Below, one piece after another: positions 54,622-62,604 of a stretch of 64,000 nucleotides of DNA; position 1 is the first letter of the stretch; each line of letters starts with the position of its first letter. The DNA is from Eleftheria terrae. Its GTDB lineage: Bacteria; Pseudomonadota; Gammaproteobacteria; Burkholderiales; Burkholderiaceae_C. The notes under the pieces were generated by a model. It did no database searches, was not told the DNA's origin, and saw only the letters and a list, made by a program, of their open reading frames with translations. The stretch is from positions 1,674,001 through 1,738,000 of the forward strand of contig NZ_CP106951.1 in assembly GCF_030419005.1 (NCBI RefSeq), given 5' to 3'. A program made the position numbers and the translations under genes.

Positions 54622-57384
54622 TCAGTGCGCCCGGTCCCAGTTCGGGCCCACGCCCACCTCGGCCAGCAAGGGCACCTTCAGCTGCGCCACCGAGGCCATC
54701 ACGCGCGGCACTTCCGAGCGCACCCAGTCGAGCTCGTCCTCCGGCACCTGGAACACCAGCTCGTCATGCACCTGCAGCACCACCAGCGTCTGCTTGGCCG
54801 CGGCGTCGAGCGCCTGCTGCACCGCCACCATCGACAGCTTGATCAGGTCGGCCGCGGTGCCCTGCATGGGCGCATTGATGGCCGCCCGCTCCGCACCGGC
54901 GCGGCGCGGCCCGTTGGGGCTGTTGATTTCGGGCAGCCACAGGCGGCGGCCGAAGACGGTCTCGACATAGCCCTTGTCCTTGGCCGAGGCACGCGTCTCG
55001 TCCATGTAGCGCTTGACCAGTGGATAACGCTGGAAGTAGCGATCGATGTAGTCCCGCGCGGCCTTCTGCTCGATGCCCAGATTGGCCGCCAGGCCGAAGG
55101 AGCTCATGCCGTAGATGAGGCCGAAGTTGATCACCTTGGCATAGCGGCGCTGCTCGCTGCTGACGTCCTCGGGCGGCAGGTTGAAGATCTCGGCCGCGGT
55201 GGCGCGGTGCACGTCCAGGCCTTCGGTGAAGGCCTTCATCAGCGTCGCATCCTCGGAGATGTGCGCCATGATGCGCAGCTCGATCTGCGAGTAGTCGGCC
55301 GAGACGATCACATGCCCCGGCGGCGCAATGAAGGCCTCGCGGATGCGCCGCCCCTCGGGCGTGCGGATGGGAATGTTCTGCAGGTTGGGTTCGTTGCTCG
55401 ACAGGCGCCCGGTCACCGCCACTGCCTGCGCGTAGTTGGTGTGCACCCGGCCAGTGGCCGGGTTGATCATCTGCGGCAGCTTGTCGATATAGGTGCCCTT
55501 GAGCTTGGACAGGCTGCGGTGCTCGAGGATCTTGGCCGGCAGCGGGTAGTCCTCGGCCAGCTTCTCGAGCACTTCCTCATCGGTGGACGCAGCGCCGCTG
55601 GCCGTTTTCTTGACCACCGGCAGCTGCAGCTTGCCGAACAGGATTTCGCCAATCTGCTTGGGGCTGCCGAGGTTGAAGGGCTGCCCGGCCAGTTGATGCG
55701 CCTCGGCTTCCAGTGCCACGATGCGCTGCGCCAGCTCCTGGCCCTGCCGTGCCAGCAGCCCGGCGTCGATCAGCACGCCATTGCGCTCGATGCGCAGCAG
55801 CAGCGCCGACACCGGCATCTCGATGTTCTCGTACACCTCGCGCAGCCGGGGCTCGGCCTGCAGTTGCGGCCACAGGGTCTGGTGCACGTGCAGCGTCATC
55901 TCGCTGTCCTCGCACGAGTATTCGGCGGCCCGCCCCACCTCCACCTGGGCGAAGGGAATCTGGCTGGCGCCCTTGCCGCAGACGTCCTCGTAGGACAGGC
56001 CCTTGCGGTCGAGGTGGCGGGCGGCCAGGCTCTCGAGGCTGTGCGGCTTGTGCGCCTCGAGCACATAGCTCTGCAGCATGGTGTCGTGGCGGTAGCCCTG
56101 CACCGCGATGCCGTGATTGGCAAAGACATGCAGGTCGTACTTCACATGCTGACCGAGCTTGGCGCACGCCGGGTCTTCCAGCCAGGGCCGCAGGCGCTCC
56201 AGCACCTGGTCCAGCGGCAGCTGCTCGGGCGCATCGGCATAGCTGTGCTGCAGCGGCACATAGGCCGCCTCGCCCGGCGTCACGCTGAAGGAGATGCCGA
56301 CGATGCGGGCCCGCATCGGGTCCAGCGAGTCGGTCTCGGTATCGAGGGCCGCCAGCGGGGCCGCCCGCAGGCGCGCGATCCAGGCATCCAGCGCCTCGAA
56401 GTCGAACACCGTCTCGTAGCGCTTCTCCACCACCGGCACCGCCGCCGGGGCCCCGCTGCTGACGCCGAACAGCTGGCCCGTCTCGCCGGCCGGCAGCGCG
56501 GCCTGCCGGCCCAGCTGCTCCTCCAGCTCGCGCCGCCAGGTCTTGAAGCCGTAGCGGGTGAAGAAGCCGAGCAGGCCCTCGCGGTCCACCTCCTTGAACT
56601 CCAGCGCATCGAAGGCGGGCCAGTTGTCGACATGGCCGCTCAGGTCGCAGTCGGTCACCACCGTGATCAGGCGGCGGCCCTGCGGCAGCCAGTCCAAGGC
56701 CTTGCGCAGGTTGTCGCCGGCCACGCCCTTGATCTTGTCGGCCGCGGCGATCACGCCGTCGAGCGAGCCGTGCTCCAGCAGCCACTTGACGGCGGTCTTG
56801 GGGCCGACCTTCTCCACGCCCGGCACGTTGTCCACCGTGTCGCCGATGAGCGTGAGGTAGTCGATGATGCGCTCGGGCGGCACGCCGAACTTCGCCTGCA
56901 CGCCGGCGATGTCGAGCGTCTCGTTGCTCATGGTGTTGATCAGCGTGACATGGTCGTTGACCAGCTGGGCCATGTCCTTGTCGCCGGTCGAGACGATGAC
57001 CTTGCGGCCATGCTTGCAGGCCATGGCCGACAGCGTGCCGATGACGTCGTCGGCCTCCACGCCCGGCACCTCCAGCACCGGCCAGCCCAGCAGCCGCACC
57101 ACCGCGTGGATGGGCTCGATCTGTGCCGCCAGGTCCGGCGGCATCGGCGGCCGGTGCGCCTTGTAGTCGGCATACCACTCGTTGCGGAAGGTGTCGCCCT
57201 TGGCATCGAAGACGCAGGCGGCATGGCGGGCGGGATACTGCTCGCGCAGCTTGCGCAGCATGTTGATCATCCCGTAGATCGCGCCGGTCGGCTCGTCCTG
57301 CGCATTGCGCAGGTCGGGCATGGCATGGAAGGCACGATAGAGATAGCTGGAGCCGTCGACCAGCAGCAGGGTGTTGTCGCTCAT
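54622..57384 (-). CDS. polA: DNA polymerase I
   Basis: A 920-residue DNA polymerase I that fills gaps and removes RNA primers. Three domains are visible: an N-terminal 5'-3' exonuclease (VDGSSYLYRAFHA, GDKDMAQLV), a 3'-5' exonuclease (LAALDTETDSLDP with Asp-Glu) and the polymerase (SADYSQIELRIMAH, RRYAKVINFGLIYG, VLQVHDELVFQVP). The proofreading motif is intact. ATG at 57384, divergent from the DUF2782 gene. The chain ends in PNWDRAH. Confidence 0.97.
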   Translation of the reverse strand: MSDNTLLLVDGSSYLYRAFHAMPDLRNAQDEPTGAIYGMINMLRKLREQYPARHAACVFDAKGDTFRNEWYADYKAHRPPMPPDLAAQIEPIHAVVRLLGWPVLEVPGVEADDVIGTLSAMACKHGRKVIVSTGDKDMAQLVNDHVTLINTMSNETLDIAGVQAKFGVPPERIIDYLTLIGDTVDNVPGVEKVGPKTAVKWLLEHGSLDGVIAAADKIKGVAGDNLRKALDWLPQGRRLITVVTDCDLSGHVDNWPAFDALEFKEVDREGLLGFFTRYGFKTWRRELEEQLGRQAALPAGETGQLFGVSSGAPAAVPVVEKRYETVFDFEALDAWIARLRAAPLAALDTETDSLDPMRARIVGISFSVTPGEAAYVPLQHSYADAPEQLPLDQVLERLRPWLEDPACAKLGQHVKYDLHVFANHGIAVQGYRHDTMLQSYVLEAHKPHSLESLAARHLDRKGLSYEDVCGKGASQIPFAQVEVGRAAEYSCEDSEMTLHVHQTLWPQLQAEPRLREVYENIEMPVSALLLRIERNGVLIDAGLLARQGQELAQRIVALEAEAHQLAGQPFNLGSPKQIGEILFGKLQLPVVKKTASGAASTDEEVLEKLAEDYPLPAKILEHRSLSKLKGTYIDKLPQMINPATGRVHTNYAQAVAVTGRLSSNEPNLQNIPIRTPEGRRIREAFIAPPGHVIVSADYSQIELRIMAHISEDATLMKAFTEGLDVHRATAAEIFNLPPEDVSSEQRRYAKVINFGLIYGMSSFGLAANLGIEQKAARDYIDRYFQRYPLVKRYMDETRASAKDKGYVETVFGRRLWLPEINSPNGPRRAGAERAAINAPMQGTAADLIKLSMVAVQQALDAAAKQTLVVLQVHDELVFQVPEDELDWVRSEVPRVMASVAQLKVPLLAEVGVGPNWDRAH

Positions 57385-57453
57385 GGCGGCATTTTCCTGC
57401 AAGCCCTCGGCCGCCTGCCCGGGCAGATGCAACCGGGGCCTAAAATCGCGTCC

Positions 57454-57768
57454 ATGAAGCGCTCTGCCTGCTGCCTGGCCTCGATGGCCGCCCTGTTCGC
57501 CGCTGCTGCCGCCGCGGCGCCCGCCCCTGCCCAGCCCGCGGCTGCGGCGGCGGTGCCCGAGGAGGCGGTGCAGCGCATCCATATCGAGGATGACGGCGCG
57601 CGCATCGACGAATTGCGGGTGCGCGGCCAGAACCGCCGCATCACCGTGCAGCCGAAGAAAGGCGGCGCCGCCTACGAAGTCCTGCCGGCCGACGGCGGCC
57701 GCGACATGACCAACGAAAACCAGCGTGGCGCCGCCGGCAAGCGGGTCTGGCAGCTGTGGTCCTTCTGA
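57454..57768 (+). CDS. DUF2782 exported protein
   Basis: A 104-residue protein of the DUF2782 family, which in beta-proteobacteria usually sits next to thrB. It has an Ala-rich signal peptide (LASMAALFAAAAAAAPAPA) and a short folded part, IHIEDDGARIDELRVRGQNR and TVQPKKGGAAYEVLP. Function is unknown. The ATG at 57454 was chosen for the hydrophobic start. Confidence 0.82.
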   Translation: MKRSACCLASMAALFAAAAAAAPAPAQPAAAAAVPEEAVQRIHIEDDGARIDELRVRGQNRRITVQPKKGGAAYEVLPADGGRDMTNENQRGAAGKRVWQLWSF

Positions 57769-57819
57769 TTTCCGCCGCCTTCCCTTCCTGAACCCCGTGC
57801 CCTGCACGCTGCCTTCCCC

Positions 57820-58779
57820 ATGGCCGTCTTCACGCCTGTTTCCCTCGACGATGCCGCGGCGCTGGCGCTGCGCCTGAACCTCGGCGCCACGCTCGGCCTG
57901 CGCGGCATCGCCTCCGGCATCGAGAACACCAACTATTTCCTCACCACCGAACGCGGAGAGTACGTGCTCACCCTGTTCGAGCGCCTGGGCTTCGAGCAGC
58001 TGCCGTTCTACCTGCACCTGATGAAGCACCTGGCCGGCCACGGCATCCCGGTGCCCGAGCCGCAGGCCGACGCCGCCGGCGAGATCCTGCATGCGGTGGG
58101 CGGCAAGCCGGCCGCAGTGGTCAACCGGCTGCGCGGCGGGCACCAGCTGGCGCCCAGCACCCGGCATTGCGAGGCCGTGGGCGCCATGCTGGCGCGCATG
58201 CACCTGGCCGGACGCGACTATCCGCGCAGCCAGCCAAACCTGCGCGGCCTGGCCTGGTGGGGCGAGACGGTGCCGGTGGTGGCGCCGCACCTGGCGGCGC
58301 CCCAGCGGGAGCTGCTCGAATCGGAGCTCGCCTTCCAGCAGAATCTGGCCGGCTCCGCGGTGTATGCGGAATTGCCGCGCGGCCCAATCCATGCCGACCT
58401 GTTCCGCGACAACGCGATGTTCGAGGGCGACACCCTCACCGGCTTCTTCGACTTCTACTTCGCCGGCGTCGACACCTGGTTGTTCGACATCGCCGTCTGC
58501 CTCAACGACTGGTGTGTGGACCTGGACAGCGGCCGCCTGGTGGAAGAGCGTGCCACGGCCTTCCTTGCGGCCTACGACAGTGAACGCGAACTGACTCACC
58601 ATGAGTCACGCCTGCTGCCCGGCTTGATGCGGGCCGGCGCCCTGCGCTTCTGGGTCTCGCGCCTGTGGGACTGGCACCTGCCGCGTGACGCGCACATGCT
58701 GAAAGCTCACGACCCGACGCACTTCGAGCGCATCCTGCGCGAGCGCATCGCCAATCCCTGGCACTACGTGAAGGGCTGA
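57820..58779 (+). CDS. thrB: Homoserine kinase (ThrB2-type, choline-kinase fold)
   Basis: A 319-residue kinase that phosphorylates homoserine, the fourth step of threonine synthesis. Unlike the E. coli GHMP-type ThrB, it has the aminoglycoside/choline-kinase fold: [11 protein letters not shown] near the P-loop, EYVLTLFER, the catalytic loop [13 protein letters not shown] (Asp of HADLFRDN) and [16 protein letters not shown] (metal Asp). It follows the DUF2782 gene on the same strand by 51 bases. The homoserine assignment rests on family length and this conserved pairing. Confidence 0.87.
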   Translation: MAVFTPVSLDDAAALALRLNLGATLGLRGIASGIENTNYFLTTERGEYVLTLFERLGFEQLPFYLHLMKHLAGHGIPVPEPQADAAGEILHAVGGKPAAVVNRLRGGHQLAPSTRHCEAVGAMLARMHLAGRDYPRSQPNLRGLAWWGETVPVVAPHLAAPQRELLESELAFQQNLAGSAVYAELPRGPIHADLFRDNAMFEGDTLTGFFDFYFAGVDTWLFDIAVCLNDWCVDLDSGRLVEERATAFLAAYDSERELTHHESRLLPGLMRAGALRFWVSRLWDWHLPRDAHMLKAHDPTHFERILRERIANPWHYVKG

Positions 58780-58792
58780 GCCCGCGCGTGCA

Positions 58793-58814
58793 GCGGCCCT
58801 ATCATCAGGGCCGC
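58793..58814 (+). terminator. Hairpin between thrB and the next gene
   Basis: GCGGCCCT (58793-58800) and AGGGCCGC (58807-58814) are perfect 8-base arms around ATCATC. No T-run follows, so a pause or weak terminator is likely. Confidence 0.4.
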
Positions 58815-58873
58815 CATGCCGGTGCCCGGCCGGGGCCGGCGATCGCCGAGACCGACTTCCACCAAGAAGAGCC

Positions 58874-59662
58874 ATGAAACTTCGACTGGTACGCGCCCGC
58901 CGGGGCACCGTGTGGGTGCAGCAGGCGTTCCGCGTGTTCTTTCGCCAGCCGCTGGCCTTCACGGCGCTGCTGTTCATCGCCCTGTTCGGCGCCTTCCTGC
59001 TGCTGGAGCTGCGCTACGTCGGAAGCTTGCTGCTGTTGGCCCTGCTGCCGGCCGGCACGCTGGGATTCATGATCGCCACCCACCAGTCGCAGAGCGGCCG
59101 CTTCCCGATGCCGGGCGTGTTCGTCCAGGCCTTCCGCACCGACCGCAGCCGCACCCAGGCCCTGATCCGGCTTGGCGTGGCCTACGCGGTCGCCTCGCTG
59201 GTGGCGATGCTGCTGATCCGCTGGCTGGAGGGCGACATGGCGGCCCTCGAGCAGGCCATGTCCGGCGCCCCGGGCAGCGAGGACCTGCTGGCCGACCCCC
59301 GGGTCCAGCGCGGCCTGCTGCTGCGCCTGCTGCTGGCCCTGCCATTGAGCGTGATGTTCTGGCATGCGCCGCCCCTGGTGCACTGGGGTGGCGTGAGTGC
59401 GGCCAAGGCCGTCTTCTTCAGCCTGGTGGCCTGCTGGCGCAACAAGGGCGCCTTTGTGGTGTATGCGCTGACCTGGGGCGGCGTGGTGGCTGTCTTCGGT
59501 GTGCTGTCGGCACTGGTGTTCTCGCTGCTCGGCGCGCCCGGCATGGTGCAGCTGGCGGCCTTTCCGGCCGCGCTGATGTTCATGACGGTGTTCTACATTT
59601 CGCTGTACTTCACCTTCGTGGACTGCTTCGAACTCGACCTGGCGGATGAGCCACCTGCTTGA
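58874..59662 (+). CDS. BPSS1780-family membrane protein
   Basis: A 262-residue membrane protein in which about six hydrophobic segments are seen, from FTALLFIALFGAFLLLEL to FMTVFYISLYFTFVDCFE. The start RLVRARRGTVWVQQAFRVF is the signature of the BPSS1780 family of beta-proteobacteria, with unknown function. GAAGAGCC precedes the ATG. The gene ends overlapping the FecR-like gene by 17 bases, so both may be translated from one mRNA. Confidence 0.85.
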   Translation: MKLRLVRARRGTVWVQQAFRVFFRQPLAFTALLFIALFGAFLLLELRYVGSLLLLALLPAGTLGFMIATHQSQSGRFPMPGVFVQAFRTDRSRTQALIRLGVAYAVASLVAMLLIRWLEGDMAALEQAMSGAPGSEDLLADPRVQRGLLLRLLLALPLSVMFWHAPPLVHWGGVSAAKAVFFSLVACWRNKGAFVVYALTWGGVVAVFGVLSALVFSLLGAPGMVQLAAFPAALMFMTVFYISLYFTFVDCFELDLADEPPA

Positions 59663-60401
59663 CGGCCGCAGCGCCACCGAGCTGCAGTGGCTCACCCGCC
59701 GTGAGACGCTGGTCGGCGCCGCCGCCTGGCTGGCCGGCTGGCCAGCGGGGCCGCTTGCCGCGCCGGGCCGCAGCAACATCGTCACGCTGATCGGCGAGGC
59801 GCTGCTCAATGGCGAGCGCCTGCGTCGCGGCGACTTCATCCAGGCCGGCGACAGGCTGGAGACCGGCGACGCCTCGATGCTGGTGTTCACCCTCGGCGAC
59901 GCGGCCTTCCACCTGCGCCAGCGCACACGCCTGACGCTGGATCGGGGCCGCTCGGTGCACCTGGTGTCGGCCCTGCGCCTGCTGACGGGCGGCCTGGTGT
60001 CGGTCTGGGGCCGGCGCGAGACGGCCCGCCTGGTACAGACGCCCGCGCTGACCATCGGCATCCGCGGCACCGGCGTCTATACCGAGGCCCGCGAGGACGG
60101 CCGCACCTATTTCTGCAACTGCTACGGCCGCGTCGAGCTGAAGGCCGGTGCCACCCGCCTGCTGTCGCAGTCGGACTACCACCAGGCGGTGTGGGCCGAG
60201 CCCGGGCAGCCGGCCGGCCAGCGCCTGCGCCCGGCCGGGATGATCAACCACACCGACGAGGAACTCGAATTCCTCGCTGGCCTGCTGCGCCTGCGCACCC
60301 GCTGGCAGGAGCTGGGCCGCAAGGGCGTGCGCGACGGCCGGGGCTACATGCCGGAGCAGGCGGAGCAGCCGCACCCGGCCGCCTCTCGCCGCCTGGATTG
60401 A
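59646..60401 (+). CDS. FecR-like domain protein
   Basis: A 251-residue protein. TRRETLVGAAAWLAGWPAG looks like a Tat-type signal, followed by a FecR/PA14-like beta-rich stretch IVTLIGEALLNGERLRRGD, FIQAGDRLETGDASMLVFTL and TLTIGIRGTGVY-type repeat sequence. FecR domains usually sense surface signals, but no TonB receptor, sigma factor or anti-sigma partner is adjacent. The gene starts inside the end of the preceding membrane protein, so coupling is likely. Function is unknown. Confidence 0.7.
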   Translation: MSHLLDGRSATELQWLTRRETLVGAAAWLAGWPAGPLAAPGRSNIVTLIGEALLNGERLRRGDFIQAGDRLETGDASMLVFTLGDAAFHLRQRTRLTLDRGRSVHLVSALRLLTGGLVSVWGRRETARLVQTPALTIGIRGTGVYTEAREDGRTYFCNCYGRVELKAGATRLLSQSDYHQAVWAEPGQPAGQRLRPAGMINHTDEELEFLAGLLRLRTRWQELGRKGVRDGRGYMPEQAEQPHPAASRRLD

Positions 60402-60646
60402 CACGCGCGGCGGCGCCATACCGCCTCCCCGTTCTGCGCGCCGGGCCGCCGGCGTCTTTCGGCAGCCCGTTCGCTAGGACGGTCGACCTGCCTTGCCGAG
60501 CGGTCTTGGCGCGAACTGGTATTTAGAATCCAATACCAGTACAAGATCAATCACAGGTACTGGTCTTGTCGCGCCGCATGCACTGGCGGCGACACGACGC
60601 TCCCACAGTGCCATCCCACCGTGCCTTGAACGTAGGAGACCCGTTC
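60402..60646. other. Intergenic region with operator-like inverted repeats
   Basis: About 245 bases before the chitinase, AT-rich in the middle. It contains two nested inverted repeats (60515-60564) and the likely chitinase promoter. See the separate entry. Confidence 0.5.
60515..60564. promoter_or_regulatory. Operator-like inverted repeats before the chitinase gene
   Basis: ACTGGTATT (60515-60523) and AATACCAGT (60532-60540) are perfect 9-base arms with an 8-base spacer. ACCAGTAC (60535-60542) and GTACTGGT (60557-60564) form a second perfect 8-base repeat. The shared half-site is CTGGTA. This looks like a double operator for a repressor, about 80-130 bases before the ATG. Confidence 0.65.
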
Positions 60647-62404
60647 ATGTCCATGTCCGTCCCCGCGGCCGCGGCCGCCATGCGCTGCGCCCTGCCCTCC
60701 GCCGACCGGCCGGAGCCCTTTCCCGAAACTCCAGGCGACAACCGTCGCGGCCCGCGGCCGGCCCTGCTAGCCCTGCTGCTCGGCGGTCTGCTGGCCACCT
60801 CCGCCCAGGCCGTGGACTGCCGCAACCTGCCGGTGTGGAACGCCGGCACCGCGTACACCACCGGCCAGCAGGTGCAGGACGGTGGCAATGCCTATAGCGC
60901 GAACTGGTGGACGCAGGGCCAGTCGCCCGCCGGCAACTCCGGCGCCTGGGCGGTGTGGAAACCGCTGGGCAGTTGCGACGGCGGCGGTGGCACCCCGGGG
61001 ACCAACAAGCCGCCAGTCGCCGCCTTCAGCGCCACGGTGGACCGGCTCAGCCTGCAGCTCGACGGCAGCACCTCCAGCGATGCAGACGGCCAGGTCAGCC
61101 AATGGCGCTGGGAGTTCGGCGACGGCAGCAGTGCCAGCGGCGCCAAGGCAAGCCACAGCTACGCCGCACCCGGCACCTATGCCGTGACGCTGACCGTGAC
61201 GGACAACCAGGGCGCCACGGCCAGCAAGGCCCAGAGCTTCGCGCTGGCCTCGGTCATCAAGGATCCGGTCACCGGCAAGTACATCCTGCGGCTGTCCGAC
61301 GTCCAGGCCACCGAAGCGGCATTGACGAACACGGCATTGTTCCGTTCGGTGAAGGCCTCGGTGGCGACCCGCCCGCAGAGCGTCGTCAATACCGTCACGC
61401 CGGGGGCTGCCGGGAATCCGGAGAACGTCAAGCGGGTCGAGCGCCTGCTGCCGCAAAGCCAGTGGGACTACCTGTTCCCGATGCGCGACGGCTCCTACAC
61501 CTACACCGGCTTGCTGCAGGCCATCGCCAAGTTCTCGGGTGTCTGCATGAGCTACAGCGACGGCCGCGACTCCGACGCCATCTGCCGCAAGATCCTGGCA
61601 ACGATGTTCGCGCACTTCACGCAGGAAACCGGCGCGCACGACCGCAACAACGCCATCCCGGAATGGCGCCAGGCGCTGTACTTCGTGCGCGAGGCGGGTT
61701 GCACCGAGAACAGCTACGGCTGCCCGTACAACAACGAATGCAGTCCCACCACCTGGCAGGGCCAGGCCTGGCCCTGCGGCAAGGACGCGCAGGGCCGCTT
61801 CAAGCAGTACTTCGGCCGCGGCGCCAAGCAGCTGTCCTACAACTACAACTACGGGCCGTTCTCGGATGCGATCTTCGGCGACGTGAAGGTGCTGCTGAAC
61901 GCCCCCGAGCAGGTGGCCGACACCTGGCTGAACCTTGCCTCGGCGGTGTTCTTCCTGGTCTACCCCGCCTCGCCCAAGCCCAGCATGCTGCATGTGGTGG
62001 ACGGCACCTGGCAGCCCAATGCGGTGGACACCGCGGCCGGCATCCGGCCGGGCTTCGGGGCCACCACCAACATCATCAACGGAGGCATCGAATGCGGGCA
62101 AGGCGCGGAGAAACCGCAGTCGGTCAACCGCATCGCCTACTACCGGCAGCATGCGGCGGCACTGGGCGTGCCGATCGGCCCGCAGGAAGAGCTGGGCTGC
62201 GCCAACCAGAAGCGCTTCGAGGTGGGCGGCGCCGGCGCGCTGGACATCTATTGGGACCAGGACTGGTCCTACCACCCGGACAAGCCGGAAGGCAAGGCCT
62301 TCGCCTGCAAGCTGGTCGGCTACCAGACCGCCCACTTCGCACTGAAGGCCGGTGACTACCAGCGTTGCGTGGAGAAGTTCTTCGACGTGGTGGTCAAGCC
62401 CTGA
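60647..62404 (+). CDS. Secreted GH19 chitinase with chitin-binding and PKD domains
   Basis: A 585-residue secreted enzyme that hydrolyses chitin. A Sec signal follows a long N-region (core LALLLGGLLATSAQA, cleavage near residue 55). Next is a CBM5/12 chitin-binding module (about 60-108, with WNAGTAYTTGQQV and WWTQGQSPAG), a Gly/Pro linker, a PKD domain (about 122-206, SSDADGQVSQWRWEFGDGS), and a C-terminal GH19 catalytic domain (about 255-585) with FAHFTQETGAH, whose Glu is the acid catalyst, and YFGRGAKQLSYNYNYGPFS. GTAGGAGA precedes the ATG at 60647. It has its own promoter region with operator-like repeats. Confidence 0.92.
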   Translation: MSMSVPAAAAAMRCALPSADRPEPFPETPGDNRRGPRPALLALLLGGLLATSAQAVDCRNLPVWNAGTAYTTGQQVQDGGNAYSANWWTQGQSPAGNSGAWAVWKPLGSCDGGGGTPGTNKPPVAAFSATVDRLSLQLDGSTSSDADGQVSQWRWEFGDGSSASGAKASHSYAAPGTYAVTLTVTDNQGATASKAQSFALASVIKDPVTGKYILRLSDVQATEAALTNTALFRSVKASVATRPQSVVNTVTPGAAGNPENVKRVERLLPQSQWDYLFPMRDGSYTYTGLLQAIAKFSGVCMSYSDGRDSDAICRKILATMFAHFTQETGAHDRNNAIPEWRQALYFVREAGCTENSYGCPYNNECSPTTWQGQAWPCGKDAQGRFKQYFGRGAKQLSYNYNYGPFSDAIFGDVKVLLNAPEQVADTWLNLASAVFFLVYPASPKPSMLHVVDGTWQPNAVDTAAGIRPGFGATTNIINGGIECGQGAEKPQSVNRIAYYRQHAAALGVPIGPQEELGCANQKRFEVGGAGALDIYWDQDWSYHPDKPEGKAFACKLVGYQTAHFALKAGDYQRCVEKFFDVVVKP

Positions 62405-62409
62405 AACGC

Positions 62410-62434
62410 GCCGGCCTCCACAGGGGAGGCTGGC
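62410..62434 (+). terminator. Hairpin after the chitinase gene
   Basis: Arms 62410-62419 and 62425-62434 form a 10-base stem with a single G-T wobble around ACAGG. The sequence that follows has no T-run, so only a moderate candidate. Beyond it, 62435-62604 shows nothing else. Confidence 0.4.
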
Positions 62435-62604
62435 ATGCCATGCAAGGTGGCGATGGCGCAGGGGGACGCAAACAGCACCGGCCCCCACTCTAGGAAGCGC
62501 AGTTGGCGGGCTGCGCCCCCTTGGCGCCCTTCCGCGCGCCTCCGGGTCCCTGGTGTCATGCGGCGGTTCCGGCTCGTTGCGCACCGCGAGCCGGAGCCCC
62601 GGCG

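Noticed and set aside
54508..57768. Very long plus-strand frame opposite polA ending in the DUF2782 gene
   Set aside because: Only the last 104 codons (from 57454) are a real protein with a signal peptide; the rest is antisense to polA.
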